Numbered from the stretch's first letter, positions 33,577 to 46,735 are shown. The stretch: DNA of 64,000 bases from Hirudo medicinalis (GCA_011800805.1 MPNW01000182.1:1-64000), one strand, 5' to 3'. A program made the numbers and translations. The notes: a model not told the origin generated them from the letters alone.

Positions 33577-36500
33577 ATGGGCAAAATCAGTTGGCATCCT
33601 TGCAGTTCGGATGATCTTAGAGATTACTCTTTGGCCGAAGTGTCTCAGCATTTCGAACGAAACGATAGGTGGATTGTAATTGATGACTTTGTTCTGGATG
33701 TGTCAAGCTGGGCTAGGAAACATCCCGGAGGAGAAAAAATAATATCAAGTTATGCCGGCCAGGATGCATCGGTTGGAGTTTATATATTTTTGTCTTATGC
33801 CAACGTGTTAAAGTAACATTAAATGGCTTTGTGAATCAGGAAGCTTGGTATGCATTTCATATAAACAAGCCTTTTGTTGGGAAGTACATGAAATCGCTGA
33901 TTATCGGTAAACTTAAAAAGAATGTTGGACCTGATCTTAGTTCTGCCAAAGTTTGAAAGTGAAAAATTAGAAGTAAATGAAATCTGTAAAAGTTAATGTT
34001 TAAATATAAATGTTTCAGGAAGGCTTATTAAAAGATTTTAGAGCAATCAGAAAGTCTGCTGAAGATGCTGGTCTCTTCCGGCCGAGCAGGACGTTTTTTG
34101 CTTTCATAATGGCCCATATCCTAATGTTTGAATTTCTTGGGTGGTGGACAATGCATCAATTTGGAATTAGCTGGATTCCCTACATCACAGCATGTTGCTT
34201 TCTGACAATTACACAGGTTTTTGCTTATAATGCATTTATTTGTTTTGACTTCAAAACATTCATAATAGAAATATTTGAGTTATGTTAAGTTTTATATCAT
34301 ATAAATATATAAACTCTCTATATATACAAATGCAAACTCGAGAGGTTCTCAAATAAGTTTATGAGCAAGTATTTAGTGAATAGAACTGAATAATTGAGTT
34401 GAGATTTTGTATGGATCTGTAAGACTTTATTGAATCTGGTGTGAGATTTTGGAATCAGGTGTGAGAATTTCGGGATCTGCATGGGAATGCTATAAACTCA
34501 ATTTAGTTCTGCAGAGCTGCATTACAGAAGATTCCAAATGTGATGGTTAAATGAAGCATTATAAATTTAATTACTTTCACCAGGATTACAACAATATATA
34601 TATATATATATATACGTGACATATACATTAGAGGAATTGCCAAATGTGTCCAAGTTAGCTTGCCAACTTAGGTATAAGCAAAGTGGTTGTTAACATTTGA
34701 AAGTTAAGGCACTTAAGTCAATCGATCTGTTATTAATGTTGTTGTTATCAAAATGATGTAAGTTCATTTTTGTTAATTTCTATGGTACTGCATCAGAAGC
34801 AACATAACACACATAGCAATGACTAAATAATTAGTATGCACTACATACTTATTATGCAGGTAATTTGTCAAACATATAAACCTATAAACTTTTTGATTAA
34901 ACAACTTCTAGATTCAGGCAGGTTGGGCTCAACATGATTATGGACATTTGTCTGTATTTTGGAATTCCAATCTGAATCACATCACTCAGACTTTTTTGTT
35001 GAATTTCATAAAGGTTTGTTTTCTGATTGTTCACATCTCATCACATCTCAATGTAATCGATTGCATATTTGTGTCATCTTGGTCTGCTCTAAAGGAGCAA
35101 GAGCTATTTTCTTGCAAACACACCAAAGCTAATACACATTGCTTTCTAAACTGAAATTGAAAAATTAATGTTATTTCTAAACCAAGTCAATAGCCTAATA
35201 TCCATAAGCCCTCGTGTGCTGATAAAAATGCACGAGTTTTCGTTCGAACGGTCGTTGGTGGCGAACGTCTCTCGTGTCCTTTCGGTCTGTGTTACACAAA
35301 ATCTTAAATTTTGCATGCCGTGTGGTGTCTCGATCGAATGTTAATCAAGTTTCATTGTAATCGCTTGTGATGACAATTGAAACAAATGACAATTTGTCAT
35401 TTACCATTTGTCATTTATCAAGCCCGTACGTGACGGAAGCACGTGTTTCCTTAGTTTTTTAGTTTCCACGAGGCTTATCTTACACAATAAATGTAAATGT
35501 TTGCAAATGAGAGGGGTGCTTGTCGTTTCCACTTGTGCGCCTGCTTGATATGAAAATAGCTAAAATAGGAATCTAATTAATTTTCAACTTTAATTATTAT
35601 CTACAATTAGCAGCTATTATTCATGGCAATTTAATGACTCAATTGTCATTGTTATTGTTGTTGCTTCTATGTTATGTGACATCGTTCCTTATTTTATTAT
35701 TTTATTTACATTGCAACTGGAATAAATACTTGTTTCTTGATATTAAAATTACATAATCCTTAAACTTATCCTTAAAAGCATAATATATAAGCATAATAAT
35801 CCTTAAACTCAAATGAAAGTGAGAAACCAGTGTTAAATTGGATTTGATAAATTATGTTATTAAATATATATTATATATTATGTATATCTAAATATATATA
35901 TTATAAATATATATATTATATATTTAATGTTGCCAGGGAGCCTCGAGTGATTGGTGGAACTTCAGGCACCTCAATCACCATGCCAAACCTAACGTCCTCA
36001 CCAAGGACCCCGATGTCACTCTTGCACCTCTCTTTCTTGTTGGAAAAACAGTTCCCATGGAAGTTGGTTCTTGGTTTTTTGTGGTCACGATTTAAGATAA
36101 TTGCAACGGTCAATCTGAGCACGGCACGGCGTTTATTAACAACTTTTGATTTTTACTTTCTGAAAGACCTAAATATAAATGTAAATAGCAAATTTAAATT
36201 TTAATTAATAACAATTTTAAATTAATTAAATTCTTCTAAATGCTCTCGATCAAAGTAAATGTCTTAAAACCTTTCCTGATTTTAAGCATTGCACGGTCTT
36301 TTCCAAGCTGTTGCAATAGAAAAGGAGTCCTTGGATGTTTCAGGCTCATTCATTTCAGAGTTTTGGTCTTGCACTTCTGTTGCTTGTTGCATCCAACATC
36401 GAGTCTTATCATTTTTAAGAATTTATCATTTAAACCTGTTTAGAGTTCGGTCAGTGTCGTCGTGCTTAACAAAATTCTTGTGATTTCAAAAATTAAGAAA

Positions 36501-37263
36501 ATTTATTAAGATTATTTTTAAAATTATGTAACAGATAAATTGATGTAAATAGAGTGATAAGCTTTTCAAAACAAAATTTGTAGTAATTGAGAGCTTTTTG
36601 TTATGGAAATCAGTTACCTGCAAAAAGAAGTAAATTGATGATATTATCTTTCAAAATCTCAAATTCTGAAGGAGGTTGTTTGACTGATTATTCAAAACAT
36701 TTACAAATTAATATTATAAAAGGAAGCCTAAATTTTGACTAAGTACATAAATGGTACTTATTAGAATCTGTCATTGTGATAAAAGATTGTGCTGTATGAA
36801 GTACATTTTTCAAGTTGCAATCCTTTTTGAAAATTTACAAACAAAACAATGGCTAATTTTTTAGTGGCATTAGTTTTGGTTTTTAACTGGTTTCAGTTGT
36901 ATTTGTGTTCAGATTATTTAATCACATTTATTTTCAGTACGGTAGGAAAAAGAAGAAGTACTTGCCGTACAACCTCCAGCACAAGTATTTTCATTTTGGT
37001 TTGTGGATTTATTTTTTATTTCCATTTCAGTTTAGCATGCCACCTTTGCTTTCATCGCTATTTTTAGGAAACCACCTTTGCTTTCATCATTATTTTTATT
37101 GAAATATAGTTAGTGACTAACGTTCAGTTATTTCATTTTGGTTCTGAATTTATTCAAATCTGATTGGAAATTTGTTGATCTTTTAAGAATGTAATAATAA
37201 TAATATGAATATTATTAATTAATAATAATAATGGTAATAATAACAGCAATGGTAATATTGCAC

Positions 37264-37305
<42 letters not shown>

Positions 37306-39470
37306 GTCAATTTATAATGTGCCATTTGCATAGCATCAGAGGCAAAGGACATAGCAATTTAAATAAAATGTTTTTCAAGTCTCACCAGCTGCAGTTGTTT
37401 TAGAAGTGCAACTTAAGTCAGATTTTTGGAAAATGTAAAATATCACAAAAATTTACCTTGGATGTCGCTCTTTTCTGTTGGCACTTAAATATTTATTACT
37501 AATTAGTTAATAATTAGTTATTATTACTACATATTAAAGCTATGAACAACTATAACAATATATTATTTTTGTGATATTAACAATTGGTACTTGAAATGTC
37601 ATTACTTTCGCTCAATCGCATGATTGAGTCACATTGTAATGTCTTAATTTACTTAATAACTTTCAGTCAAGGCAATTGTATGTTGAGTTTTTCTGCAATG
37701 TTTTTTCTTCTAAATTTTTTAAATGCTAAATTTATTTGTTGATTTTTCAAAGTTTTGCCCCCTCTACTTCTGCCGTTGTACTTCAACATTGAAATTCCAT
37801 ATTTTCTCGTCAAGAGGAAAAAGTGGATGGTGAGGCAATGTGATTGATTTCATTGCACTAATTGCATCAAAATCAGTGGTTTCAGTAAACGTCATTGGTT
37901 GTTGGTAGTTTTGGCACTTAACTCCCTTCCTGAATTAGGAATGACCCTGTAAATCTCTGTAGAACCGACGGTCGTCACCTGCCGGTTGACTTTCGCCCTT
38001 CGCTTCTCCGACCGTCGGCTTCGCTCGTTCGGTCGACGACGTTAACTTAACTGCACTTAAATACACTCGAACTGGTGTTTCACTTTTTGTAATTTATGTC
38101 TTTGTTAACAATAATTTAATTTATTTGTTGCTGTTACAAACAACATTTTATTTATTACCCAGTTATCAGAATTGCATAATTTTAAGTATTTAATTATTTG
38201 TTTTCACTCATTTTGTTTTAATTTCACTTGTAATTTTATTAATTTGTAAATTTTTCAATTCTGTTCCAGGAGATTTTTTGGACATCAATGTTCTTTGTTA
38301 GATGGCAGCTCATGTTTGGGTCCATGCTTGGATTCTTTGGAGTATTTTTTCTTTTCCTGTTTGTGAGGTTAATTGGTTGAAACTTTGGTTTCATTTTTAC
38401 TGGTTAAGAATTTAAAGTTTTGATTAATGAGAAGCCATTGAAAGGACTCATTTGGTCCAACTTGGTTGCAAAGTACTGAATCAGTTTGTGTGATTTGATA
38501 AAATTAGTGGAATTACAATTAACCTACGATTAATCAACCCTGATTCTCAGGCTTGTGATGCTATGCAAATGAGTATATTGTTATTTCATTATTACTAGTA
38601 TTGAGTAAACTAATATTATTATTATTATTATTATAAAATTGTATGCAGTTGGTGCTTGCTTTTCTTACTGCATTTATAATTGAAATGTTTAAAAAATGAC
38701 AAGCAAATAGTTACGAATAAATGCAGCACTTTTACCAAGCTGTAAATTTGTGCTACCAAACAATCATTGACTAACTTTATTAATAATGTTATTGATTATT
38801 GATATTTCTCTCCTATTTTAGAATGCTTGAGAGTCACTGGTTTGTTTGGGCCACTCAGATGAGTCATATTCCCATGCTTGTTGATTATGATAGGTCACAT
38901 GACTGGGTCACAGCCCAGTTGGTGGCCTCATGCAATATTGAACATTCCCTCTTCAATGATTGGTGGAGTGGGCACCTCAACTTTCAAATTGAACACCAGT
39001 TTGTATTTGCGATTCATTTGTTTGCATTGGAAAGTTTGATTTGTTGAGAGGTTGATTCACCAGAAATTATTTAAATTGATTTTGGTTCTAGTGTTCCCAA
39101 GTAGTTAGATAATTTTGGGTAAAATGACATTCTGACAGTTTGTTTCCTACAATGCCTCGACACAACTTGGTTAAAGTAGCTCCTCAAGTAAAAGCTTTAT
39201 GTGGCAAACACAACCTCAGCTATCAGGTCAAACCTCTATGGAAAGCATTTTCAGACGTTGTCAGGTTTGCGGCTTTTCTGAGAAATGTATATTATTTGTA
39301 TTATTTATAAAATCTTTTAGTGTTAAGTCACTCTAATAGCGTCCAACATTCATTTTCCTATTTTCATTGATGCCTTCGACAACTCGTATTCAGTTATTAG
39401 TAACACTTGAATTTTTAACAGTTCACTCGAGAAATCTGGAGATATTTGGCAGCAGTTTTACAACATGTAA
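33577..39470 (+). CDS. Front-end fatty-acid desaturase with cytochrome b5 domain
   Basis: Membrane enzyme of the ER that puts a double bond between an existing one and the carboxyl end of a fatty acyl chain, in long-chain polyunsaturated fatty acid synthesis. Eleven exons: 33577-33771, 33840-33950, 34019-34216, 34918-35013, 35937-36062, 36938-36998, 37753-37829, 38270-38367, 38822-38998, 39139-39264, 39422-39470; all phases close, giving 437 residues, the normal family length. The N-terminal b5 domain carries the haem motif HPGG. Three histidine boxes are present: HDYGH in exon 4, HLNHH in exon 5, and QIEHH across exons 9 and 10, where Gln in place of the first His is the front-end hallmark. 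The last His codon is split CA|T by the intron. Hydrophobic segments in exons 3, 7 and 8 fit membrane spans. Delta-5, -6 or -8 selectivity cannot be read from sequence. Confidence 0.96.
37190..37310. repeat. AAT microsatellite
   Basis: A (TAA)n/(AAT)n tract, purest at 37268-37306, in a desaturase intron. A short repeat tip (TTTATAATGTGCC...GCATCAGAGGC, 37312-37350) follows directly. Confidence 0.85.
37965..38018. repeat. G+C-rich inverted repeat in a desaturase intron
   Basis: CCGACGGTCG (37965-37974) is the exact reverse complement of CGACCGTCGG (38009-38018), and CGGTCGACG follows nearby. The block to about 38045 is far richer in G+C than the surrounding intron. It could be a hairpin-forming insert or the remains of a foldback element. 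Confidence 0.5.
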
Positions 39471-40929
39471 AAATTCCACAAAAATTTATCCTGGTTTGCA
39501 TCCACAAGAAAGCATCTATTCTCAGTTCATTCAGAAACTTGATAAGAATAATTGGTTTTCATGCACTTATTAGCCTGTAACCATTATTATTATTATTATC
39601 GTTATATTACTGTGTTATTGAAGCAAAATGATCCTATCAAGCAATTTACAATTGAGCCACTTAGACAGCATATTCCTTGTGCGGTTTTCCTGGAAGATGC
39701 CTTGCATTATAGTGTGATTTATCAAAGCACTGATAAGATTATTTCTGATGTCTTTAAAAATTTACTTTTATAATTTGAAAGTAAGGAATCTGAACTATAC
39801 GGCATTGAGTCCTGATGATAATGAATTATTTAGAGATGCAGGATCCATGGAGAAGAATCATTAATTTTTTATGATTCACGAAGTGCTGATGCCATGCGTT
39901 GCTGGAAACACTTATTTCGAGTCTTCTTGTCAGGCAATGCTGATTAATACTCACTCTTGTGATGTTTGATCATTCATTTAGTCATCACTGAGGTTGTGGA
40001 ATTGGCTCGAGTATTAGAAATGATATTAACGGCATTATTAGCAATTATATTTACATCATAATTAGTAATATTAACAGAATTATTTTTAGATCTTGAGTTA
40101 CAGAATCCTGCCTAGCATAGAAATTTTGGATATTTGCAGCATATATTAACTTGATTTTGTGCTGGATTTCTGTTGTTTTACAAATAAATCAGGAAATTAT
40201 AGCATTTTTTAATTGATTTTTAGAGTTAGTTTCCTGCATGGCCCAACAACTATTGTCCAATTTCAAGTTATTTCATCTTCTTTTTAAAACTATGCAACAC
40301 CATCTGTCCACACATTCTCTGCCTAATAAAACCAAGTAGATCTTTTTAGATCTTCCAAAAATGTTATTGTATGATGCTCCATCTCCCAACATATGTAATT
40401 CTTTCTTCAAATATTTTAAAAAAAAAATCAATTGGTTTAATTAAGAGGCTCCAGTGATTAACAAGTCAAATGCTAAAAAGAAGCGTTGAATTCACAATTA
40501 ACTTCAGCTTTGAAGGAATGAACACCACAGAATAGTTGCAAGTGATTTTCAGGCTGTCAATGTACAACTTGCAATTAGAATTCTCTTAAGTTCTTGCAGA
40601 AACTTCTAACCTGGAAGAAGGTCAACAGCTGAACTATTTTCATCTGTTAATGGCAGGAGATCTGTATCTGAGGAAACAGAGGTCCCATTGGCATTTGAGA
40701 TCTCAGTTAACTGCTGGAGCGAGGAGTTTTACAAAGTAACAATTTTAAAGAGTTTTCAAAATTTCCTCAAACTACCTGTTCACCGGTTGTAAGTAGTTTT
40801 GACAAAGGGAAGCAAAACCTTGGCAATGTTTCTGTCAGAGGTGGAGAGGCGTGCGTCAAAAGAGGTTTTATGAATCTGTTGATGAAATTTGGCAATCAGA
40901 GCATTATGAACCTATCTCTTGCCGTGTGA
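39471..40929. other. Desaturase 3' region, no gene seen
   Basis: AATAAA at 40183-40188 could end the desaturase transcript. Bases 40560-40925 have a somewhat more even composition and a short open stretch, but no recognisable protein. Confidence 0.4.
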
Positions 40930-41231
40930 AACATTGTAGCATTGAAGCATTGTAACATTGAAGCATTGTAACATTGAAACATTGAAACATTGTAGCATTG
41001 AAGCATTGTAACATTGAAACATTGAAACATTGTAACATTGAAACATTGTAACATTGAAACATTGAAGCATTGTAACATTGAAACATTGTAACATTGTAAC
41101 ATTGAAACATTGAAACATTGAAACATTGTAGCATTGAAGCATTGTAACATTGAAACATTGAAACATTGTAACATTGAAACATTGTAACATTGAAACATTG
41201 TAACATTGTAACATTGAAGCATTGTAACATT
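40930..41231. repeat. Octamer satellite, about 38 units
   Basis: Tandem copies of CATTG(A/T)A(A/G) with 8-bp period. Since 8 is not a multiple of 3 and the unit contains no stop on the minus strand, all three minus frames stay open and mimic proteins of the type MLQCFNVS. It is a non-coding satellite between the desaturase and the exchanger. Confidence 0.92.
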
Positions 41232-41662
41232 TGCAATTGCAATAATTCTCGTGAAAGGGGACCTTCTGTCCAGGCTGCTCCAGATTCTGGCAATTTTAGC
41301 TTTCTCTCCAACAGACTGAAGGGGTTGTGGCTGAAAGTAAAAATATTACAATATGAAATATTACAATTGTGACAACATTCAATATTACAATATTAAACAT
41401 TGCAATATCAAATATTATCAATCTTTCAAGTTGTTGAAAAAAGGTGTTGGTAAATATTACCAATACTTAATGATTTTTCAATTACAGAAATGAACTGATT
41501 GTTCAGCTTCATATAAATGAATATAAACTTAAATTTTAAACTTAGACATAAATTTTAAATTTCAGAACATAAAATTCTGAAATTTCATATTTTGCAATAC
41601 TTGTGATTGTAATTAGTTTATATAGTGCCTTATGAATGGTTTCAGAGATGCTTCTTATTAAC

Positions 41663-41768
41663 CATTTACATAGCGCTCCTTGTGCTTGTGGCAGTGCAGG
41701 CAGGGTGTAAGCACAATTACAACTTTCAGTTACTGTCACACGCAACCACCTAAGCCAACTTGTGCACC
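41663..41768 (-). mobile_element. SINE family A, decayed inverted copy
   Basis: On the minus strand the tail (AGCGCTATGTAAATGG) and the CTGCCTGCACTGCC region are recognisable; the A and B boxes are badly eroded. Confidence 0.45.
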
Positions 41769-42079
41769 TACAAACCAATGTTAATGAATGCATAGCTGCA
41801 CCCTCACCAATATCATCGTCTCAAATCACCACATTTGAAACAAGTTACACCACTAAAGACATCTAAGAGATGAATATGAACAATAATTAACATAAAAGCC
41901 TTCAAAAATCCTAAATTTAGAGGTTAAAAATATAAATTTATTTTTATAAACTGGTGGGTTGTCGACAAAGGGAATGCCATCAAAATTCAGAGGGAGATTG
42001 CATTACAACATCACATTTCCTTTTATGCAAGCCAAGCGAATGAGTTGACACTAAAGTATAACTTAAATTTCATACTTAC

Positions 42080-45000
42080 AACACTGCATTGGTCATTTTG
42101 TTCTTCAAACCCAGTTCTGAAAAGGATGCATTTCAATAAAATGAACTTTAATAATTACAACTAGAAACCCAACATTGGGAATTTTTAGAAGAACCTAATT
42201 TTAAGCCAAAACATGAATTGAGTTGTCAACCCTCCACAGAGAACAACGGTGATGATGACGACGATTAATGTTATTGAGAGGATGGTTTGCCGAGCCACAG
42301 TCGAGGTGTTCCTCATCGCAAGGGCGAAAGCATGGCTCCCCTGAGGCCTGAATAAATTTATGTTTTGAATAAATTTGATTTCAGGAAGATCTGAAACAAA
42401 AATTTCTCTCAGCACAATTACTTGATAAGATACAATCATCTGATAGGAAATAATCTCCAAAAACTCATTTTAAAGTATTAAAGCCTGGCCATCAAATTAC
42501 ATTTGTAATTGAATCATCAAAGCATACAGGTTGGCCAAATGGGTTGCGTTCCTGCATGCGGTCGTAATAGCAACAGTCGTAATGTGTCGTGTTTGCAACC
42601 CAGCCTGCACTGCCAGGGAGCGCCCTCGGGTAGGGGCGCTATATAAATGGAATAGATCGATTAAAAAGCGCCTTCACATCCCATTCAGATACAAAAGGCA
42701 CTCAAAATATCGGCTAAATAAAAAAAAAAATCATATTTTCGTGACATCAGAAAAATGTATTAAAATAAGTAACAACACTTTAAACAGACCTGAAAACATC
42801 ATGACATGTTGAAACTTGCAAGGAATTTTGTTGGATCTTCCAAAGTTTACAAGAAATGACAGGGGATAAATGTTAGATGCTCTACCAATTATCACAGTTA
42901 ACTGGAGGGCAGTGTTAAAGAATATCATTATCAAAAATAAGGTTTGTTAGGCATTGTGATAAGAATGAATCTTCAAAACATAGAAATAAACCAAAAATAA
43001 AAGCTTCATATTGCAAGAGTAATTTTTTTTTTGTGATAACCACAGCAATAACCACTCAGAAACTCAGAAACACAGTAGTAAAGGATACCAAAGCAAAAAT
43101 TATTAATCCAGCATCCCAGGAATGTTTTGGAAAAGTGAATGTTGCAACTCCAATATAAGTGAATACAAAATTTTCCATCAGGAAATTAAGAAGATGGAAG
43201 AGCTGAAAAACAGTTCAAACATTAGTAATAAATGCAACTTATACATTGTTTTTAATCAAACACATTATTGATCTCCAATAGCAGGATCGTGCAAACAATT
43301 GGATAAATCCAACTACTTCTCAGATTTAATCATAGCCAATGATCTTTGACATTAAAATTCAATCCTTTGTAAACCGCAGTTCCACTTTTATTTATTAAAA
43401 TCATATTATTTTATTATATTATTAAAATCATATTATTTTATTATATTATTAAAATCATATTATTTTATTATATTATTAAAATCATATTATTTTATTATAT
43501 TATTAAAATCATATCTTACAAAGGTAAATTGATTGTGTTACAACAAACAGCTAACAAATAAAGGAAACTCATGCAATAACTTCAGCTTAAAACATATTCA
43601 AAATTTAAACATAACAAGGCTTTATTAAAACAACTCAATTTATGCAGAATATTAGTTCCAACCTCCTTTGTAGAATTTTGAGATGTTGGAGAAAGATTGT
43701 TGTAGGTATAGTGAGCTTGACAAATGCCACAGAACAACACTGCAACAATTCCTATGAATGCAATGGGATTGCATTAAAGATTACGATTACAAGTTGCAAT
43801 GTGTTCCTAAACACACCTGTCAGTTTAAGAGATTCTGCAGCCAGAAATGTTGCATAAGACATCAAAACAAACAAAGATGTTTCAAGAAGGGGGAAGTTTC
43901 TCAATTTTGTGAATTTAGTCAACTGGACTCACAAAGTTAAGGAAATAAACAACTCAACTAAACATCAGGAGATTAATAATGAATTAAAATGTCGAGTGAT
44001 TGGAGGAATTTCAGTGAGATTGTGAGAATTTAACATCAGAAAAGGGAGGGCAGTGTAAATTATTGCTCTCATGATTTTATGCAAACAGACATCGTTCATA
44101 AAATAATAATAAAAAAAAAATTTTTTTATAAATTTATATATTTTTTAAATATTATTTTATAAAATATTATTTTATGAAACCGATAAAATAATTGCATCAA
44201 TTCCTTACATCTTGCACGACAAAGTTTTACATAATGTTGTAAAGTCAAATTCTCATGTAATGCGACTTCCCATGACTTCCTTGAAGGTTCTACAACGAGA
44301 GGATACAAATGCGGTGACGCAGCCCATAGTGCTTCCGAGGAGGAACGAGCCGAAGAACACGGCAAAAAAGTAACCCAGGCACCCAAAAAATGCTCCCCCA
44401 TCAAACCCTGTGGAGGTGCTCTTGTATGTTTCTATGGAGCTAGTAAGCATGAAAATTAAGCATTGAGAAGTAATTTATTACCACAATTTAAAATTTTAAT
44501 TCTGACATGACATGAACATTTTGCATTGTATAAACAACTTCCTTGATCCTAACAAAGTAATAATGGCCTTCCATTAAATGCAGAAAAGCTACTTTGATGG
44601 TCTGTTTTAACCCAAGTTAAGAACATCCTAATACTTTGTCAAGTCACAGTTACATGATTGAATTGAACATCTTTAAAGATTATTGCTTATTCATCTGACC
44701 TTGTCAAGACAATGGCCACAGCATCATTGAGGACACTCTCTCCAAATACCAGAGCATGCAGATCCACATCCACATTCAGATCATTAAATATGGCAAGAAC
44801 TGTTACTGGAACATCATAACTACTTTATAAATATTTTAATATAATAAAAATGATAATGATAATAACAGGAATTTATTTAATGGCACTTCAAATAAAAACC
44901 CTTCACGCAGGTTAGCAAAGCAATCTTAATGCGTCGCATTCGCAACCCGGCAAGCACTGCCGAGGAGTGCCCCGAGGAAGTTGTCGATTGGCGATTATAA

Positions 45001-46428
45001 TGCCTTCACTCGCTCGAGGATACTGCGAGGATAGCGCAGAGATTAATTCGGGTGGATTATATACAAATCAAAACCTAGATAGTCCTAGTTTATTGGTTTT
45101 GCACCCAAAAGAATGATTAAAATACATATTGTGCTGATAACAGCAACAGAAGCATGCTGGACGACATTTTCACCGGATAACATTACAATGCTCTTCTAAA
45201 TGATGTCTTGTTCAAACATTTTATTACTGCTGAGGTTTCAAAGTTGAAATGACAAAAATCCAACCTGGATCAGTGGCTGAAATGATTGCTCCAAACAATA
45301 AACAATCAGTGAAAGTATTTATTTTTGCTGAGGAAATGAGCAAACTGAAGCCATACATGAGTCCACTGTTGAGAAGTTAATTAAAATCTAACATTAAACA
45401 AAAATTATAAAGATAGGAAATTACTATTTCTCAGATTAATGCAAATTTGCAATGGAATAAAATAATGTGACCCAGTTGTAAAGGATGACAAAAGAGTGCC
45501 CAAAAATGCAAAAGTCATAATGGCCCCTATATTTTTGAAGAAATGTTTCTGAAATCATGACAGAATAAATAAGTTATTAATTACTACCATTGCTTCATCA
45601 ACAAAATTATATTAACCCTCTTCATTTGATATCCAGCATTAAATATAACTGGAGGTAATATCACATTGAAGAATATTTCTGGGTCAAATGTTGCCTAAAT
45701 ATTAAAATCTCAAAGTATACCAAAAATCACAATTGTTTTGAAATTCATAAATGTGCAATTTATTATTGATAAAGTCTATAAATTTTTGGAAAGCTGTTAG
45801 AATAAAAAATCTTACATAAACACCTTGCTTAAAATACTATGTAAAATATTACACAAACCTTTTCCTGCAGTTCAGTTTCACCAAAGGCTGTTTGATCGAT
45901 TTGTGAATGAAATTCATATTGATAATAAGAAGATGTATTAAACTCATTGGGAACTTCAAGTCTCAAATATGTTGGAACATCACTCGTTAGATTGTAGACA
46001 ACATTGGCAGCCTCAATCTTCTTTGTGCTTGTGGAGTATTTTATAATAGCCCCGACAATTAATCCTTTTAGTTACAAAACAAATATTTCTATTTACAAAA
46101 AAAAATAATAAACAGCTAGGTAATTGTGTTAATTATACACTTAATTGGGACTGCTGTTAGTCAGTAACTTGTAACTTATCTAACCGTATATTAGAGCCAA
46201 TCCGGTTTCATGGATAAATTTGAATCGTCTATGTTTAAAAAGCCAAACTGTCAAGATCGTAAGAATCAACAAGGAAACATAGGAGAGTAAGTTGAGGCTA
46301 TCCAGTTGATGTCTTTTTTCAGCTTTTTCTTCAAATTTTGAATCTATATCACTAGCCTCAGCAATCAAAAATTGCACTGTGGATGTAAAGAAAAATGAAA
46401 CAAGCAAAGACAAATCAAATCGCGACAT
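42080..46428 (-). CDS. Endosomal-type Na+/H+ exchanger (NHE6/7/9 group), frameshifted, C-terminus open
   Basis: Membrane antiporter that moves Na+ or K+ against H+ and sets endosome or Golgi pH in known relatives. Exons in transcript order: 46185-46428, 45859-46064, 45617-45694, 45472-45548, 45265-45365, 44700-44805, 44307-44439, 43817-43922, 43663-43751, 43089-43202, 42790-42901, 42195-42347, 42080-42116. Landmarks: a first hydrophobic segment, then DSLNLLSYV and [23 protein letters not shown]; the ion-site segment [51 protein letters not shown]. Phases close up to exon 12, where one base is missing in GLRGAM|AFALA (at 42330/42331), putting the rest in another frame. About 518 residues are covered. 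The cytosolic tail beyond 42080 was not identified. Confidence 0.92.
42527..42650 (+). mobile_element. SINE family A in an exchanger intron
   Basis: Very close to the copy at 9197: CAGGTTGGCCAAATGGGTTGCG, GTCGTAATGTGTCGTG, CCCAGCCTGCACTGCC and the tail GGGCGCTATATAAATGG. It lies antisense in the intron between exchanger exons 11 and 12. Its similarity to the 9197 copy suggests recent activity. Confidence 0.75.
43394..43514. repeat. 27-bp A+T minisatellite
   Basis: Four full units and a partial fifth of ATTAAAATCATATTATTTTATTATATT, nearly identical, in an exchanger intron. Such homogeneity points to recent expansion. Confidence 0.88.
44907..44990 (+). mobile_element. SINE family A fragment
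   Basis: GCAGGTTAGC...ATGCGTCGCATTCGCAACCCGGC...CACTGCCGAGGAGTGCCCCGAGG keeps the B-box region and the start of the tail. The middle of the head is deleted. It lies in an exchanger intron. Confidence 0.5.
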
Positions 46429-46457
46429 TACTACCGAGAGGCAACCGAAACTAAAAC

Positions 46458-46463
46458 TTTATA
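46458..46463 (-). promoter_or_regulatory. Candidate TATA box of the exchanger gene
   Basis: TATAAA on the minus strand, in the context GGGGTATAAAGTTT, 30 bases before the chosen ATG at 46428. If used at normal spacing the 5' UTR would be almost absent, so it may instead be chance, or the leader may be supplied in another way. Confidence 0.3.
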
Positions 46464-46684
46464 CCCCTCGCAATGAATATCTTTCAACGCACCTAGATAT
46501 TTGCTAAATATTAGACATGATTATCGTCATATGATTTTTAGTTAGATATTTAATATCGAGTTAGATGTGGAGTTATTGTCTTTTTATTTTTTTACATACA
46601 AAAAACACATACAAATATTTACATTTTTAATGATAATTTTTATTAATAATTATTCACATTATTCTAATTTCATCTATTCTCGCA

Positions 46685-46735
46685 TTCCACAAATATGCGG
46701 ATGACACGAGCTTCCATAGCATCCATAGTCTTTTG
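46685..46735 (+). pseudogene. Scrap of a LINE reverse transcriptase (YADD box)
   Basis: TTCCACAAATATGCGGATGACACG reads FHKYADDT, the catalytic box of non-LTR reverse transcriptases, and stays open for about 17 codons. Nothing else of the enzyme is visible. It may be a short relic beside the SINE at 46779. Confidence 0.35.

Noticed and set aside
40560..40925. Possible exon of an unknown gene
   Set aside because: Composition is slightly more even and a 46-codon stretch is open, but no start, splice pair or family similarity supports it.
40896..41311. Three overlapping minus-strand frames of Met/Gln/Cys/Asn-rich repeats
   Set aside because: They are the three readings of an 8-bp satellite with no stop codon, not genes.
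43378..43514. CRISPR-like regular repeats
   Set aside because: The 27-bp units are head to tail with no unique spacers; this is an intronic minisatellite in an animal gene.
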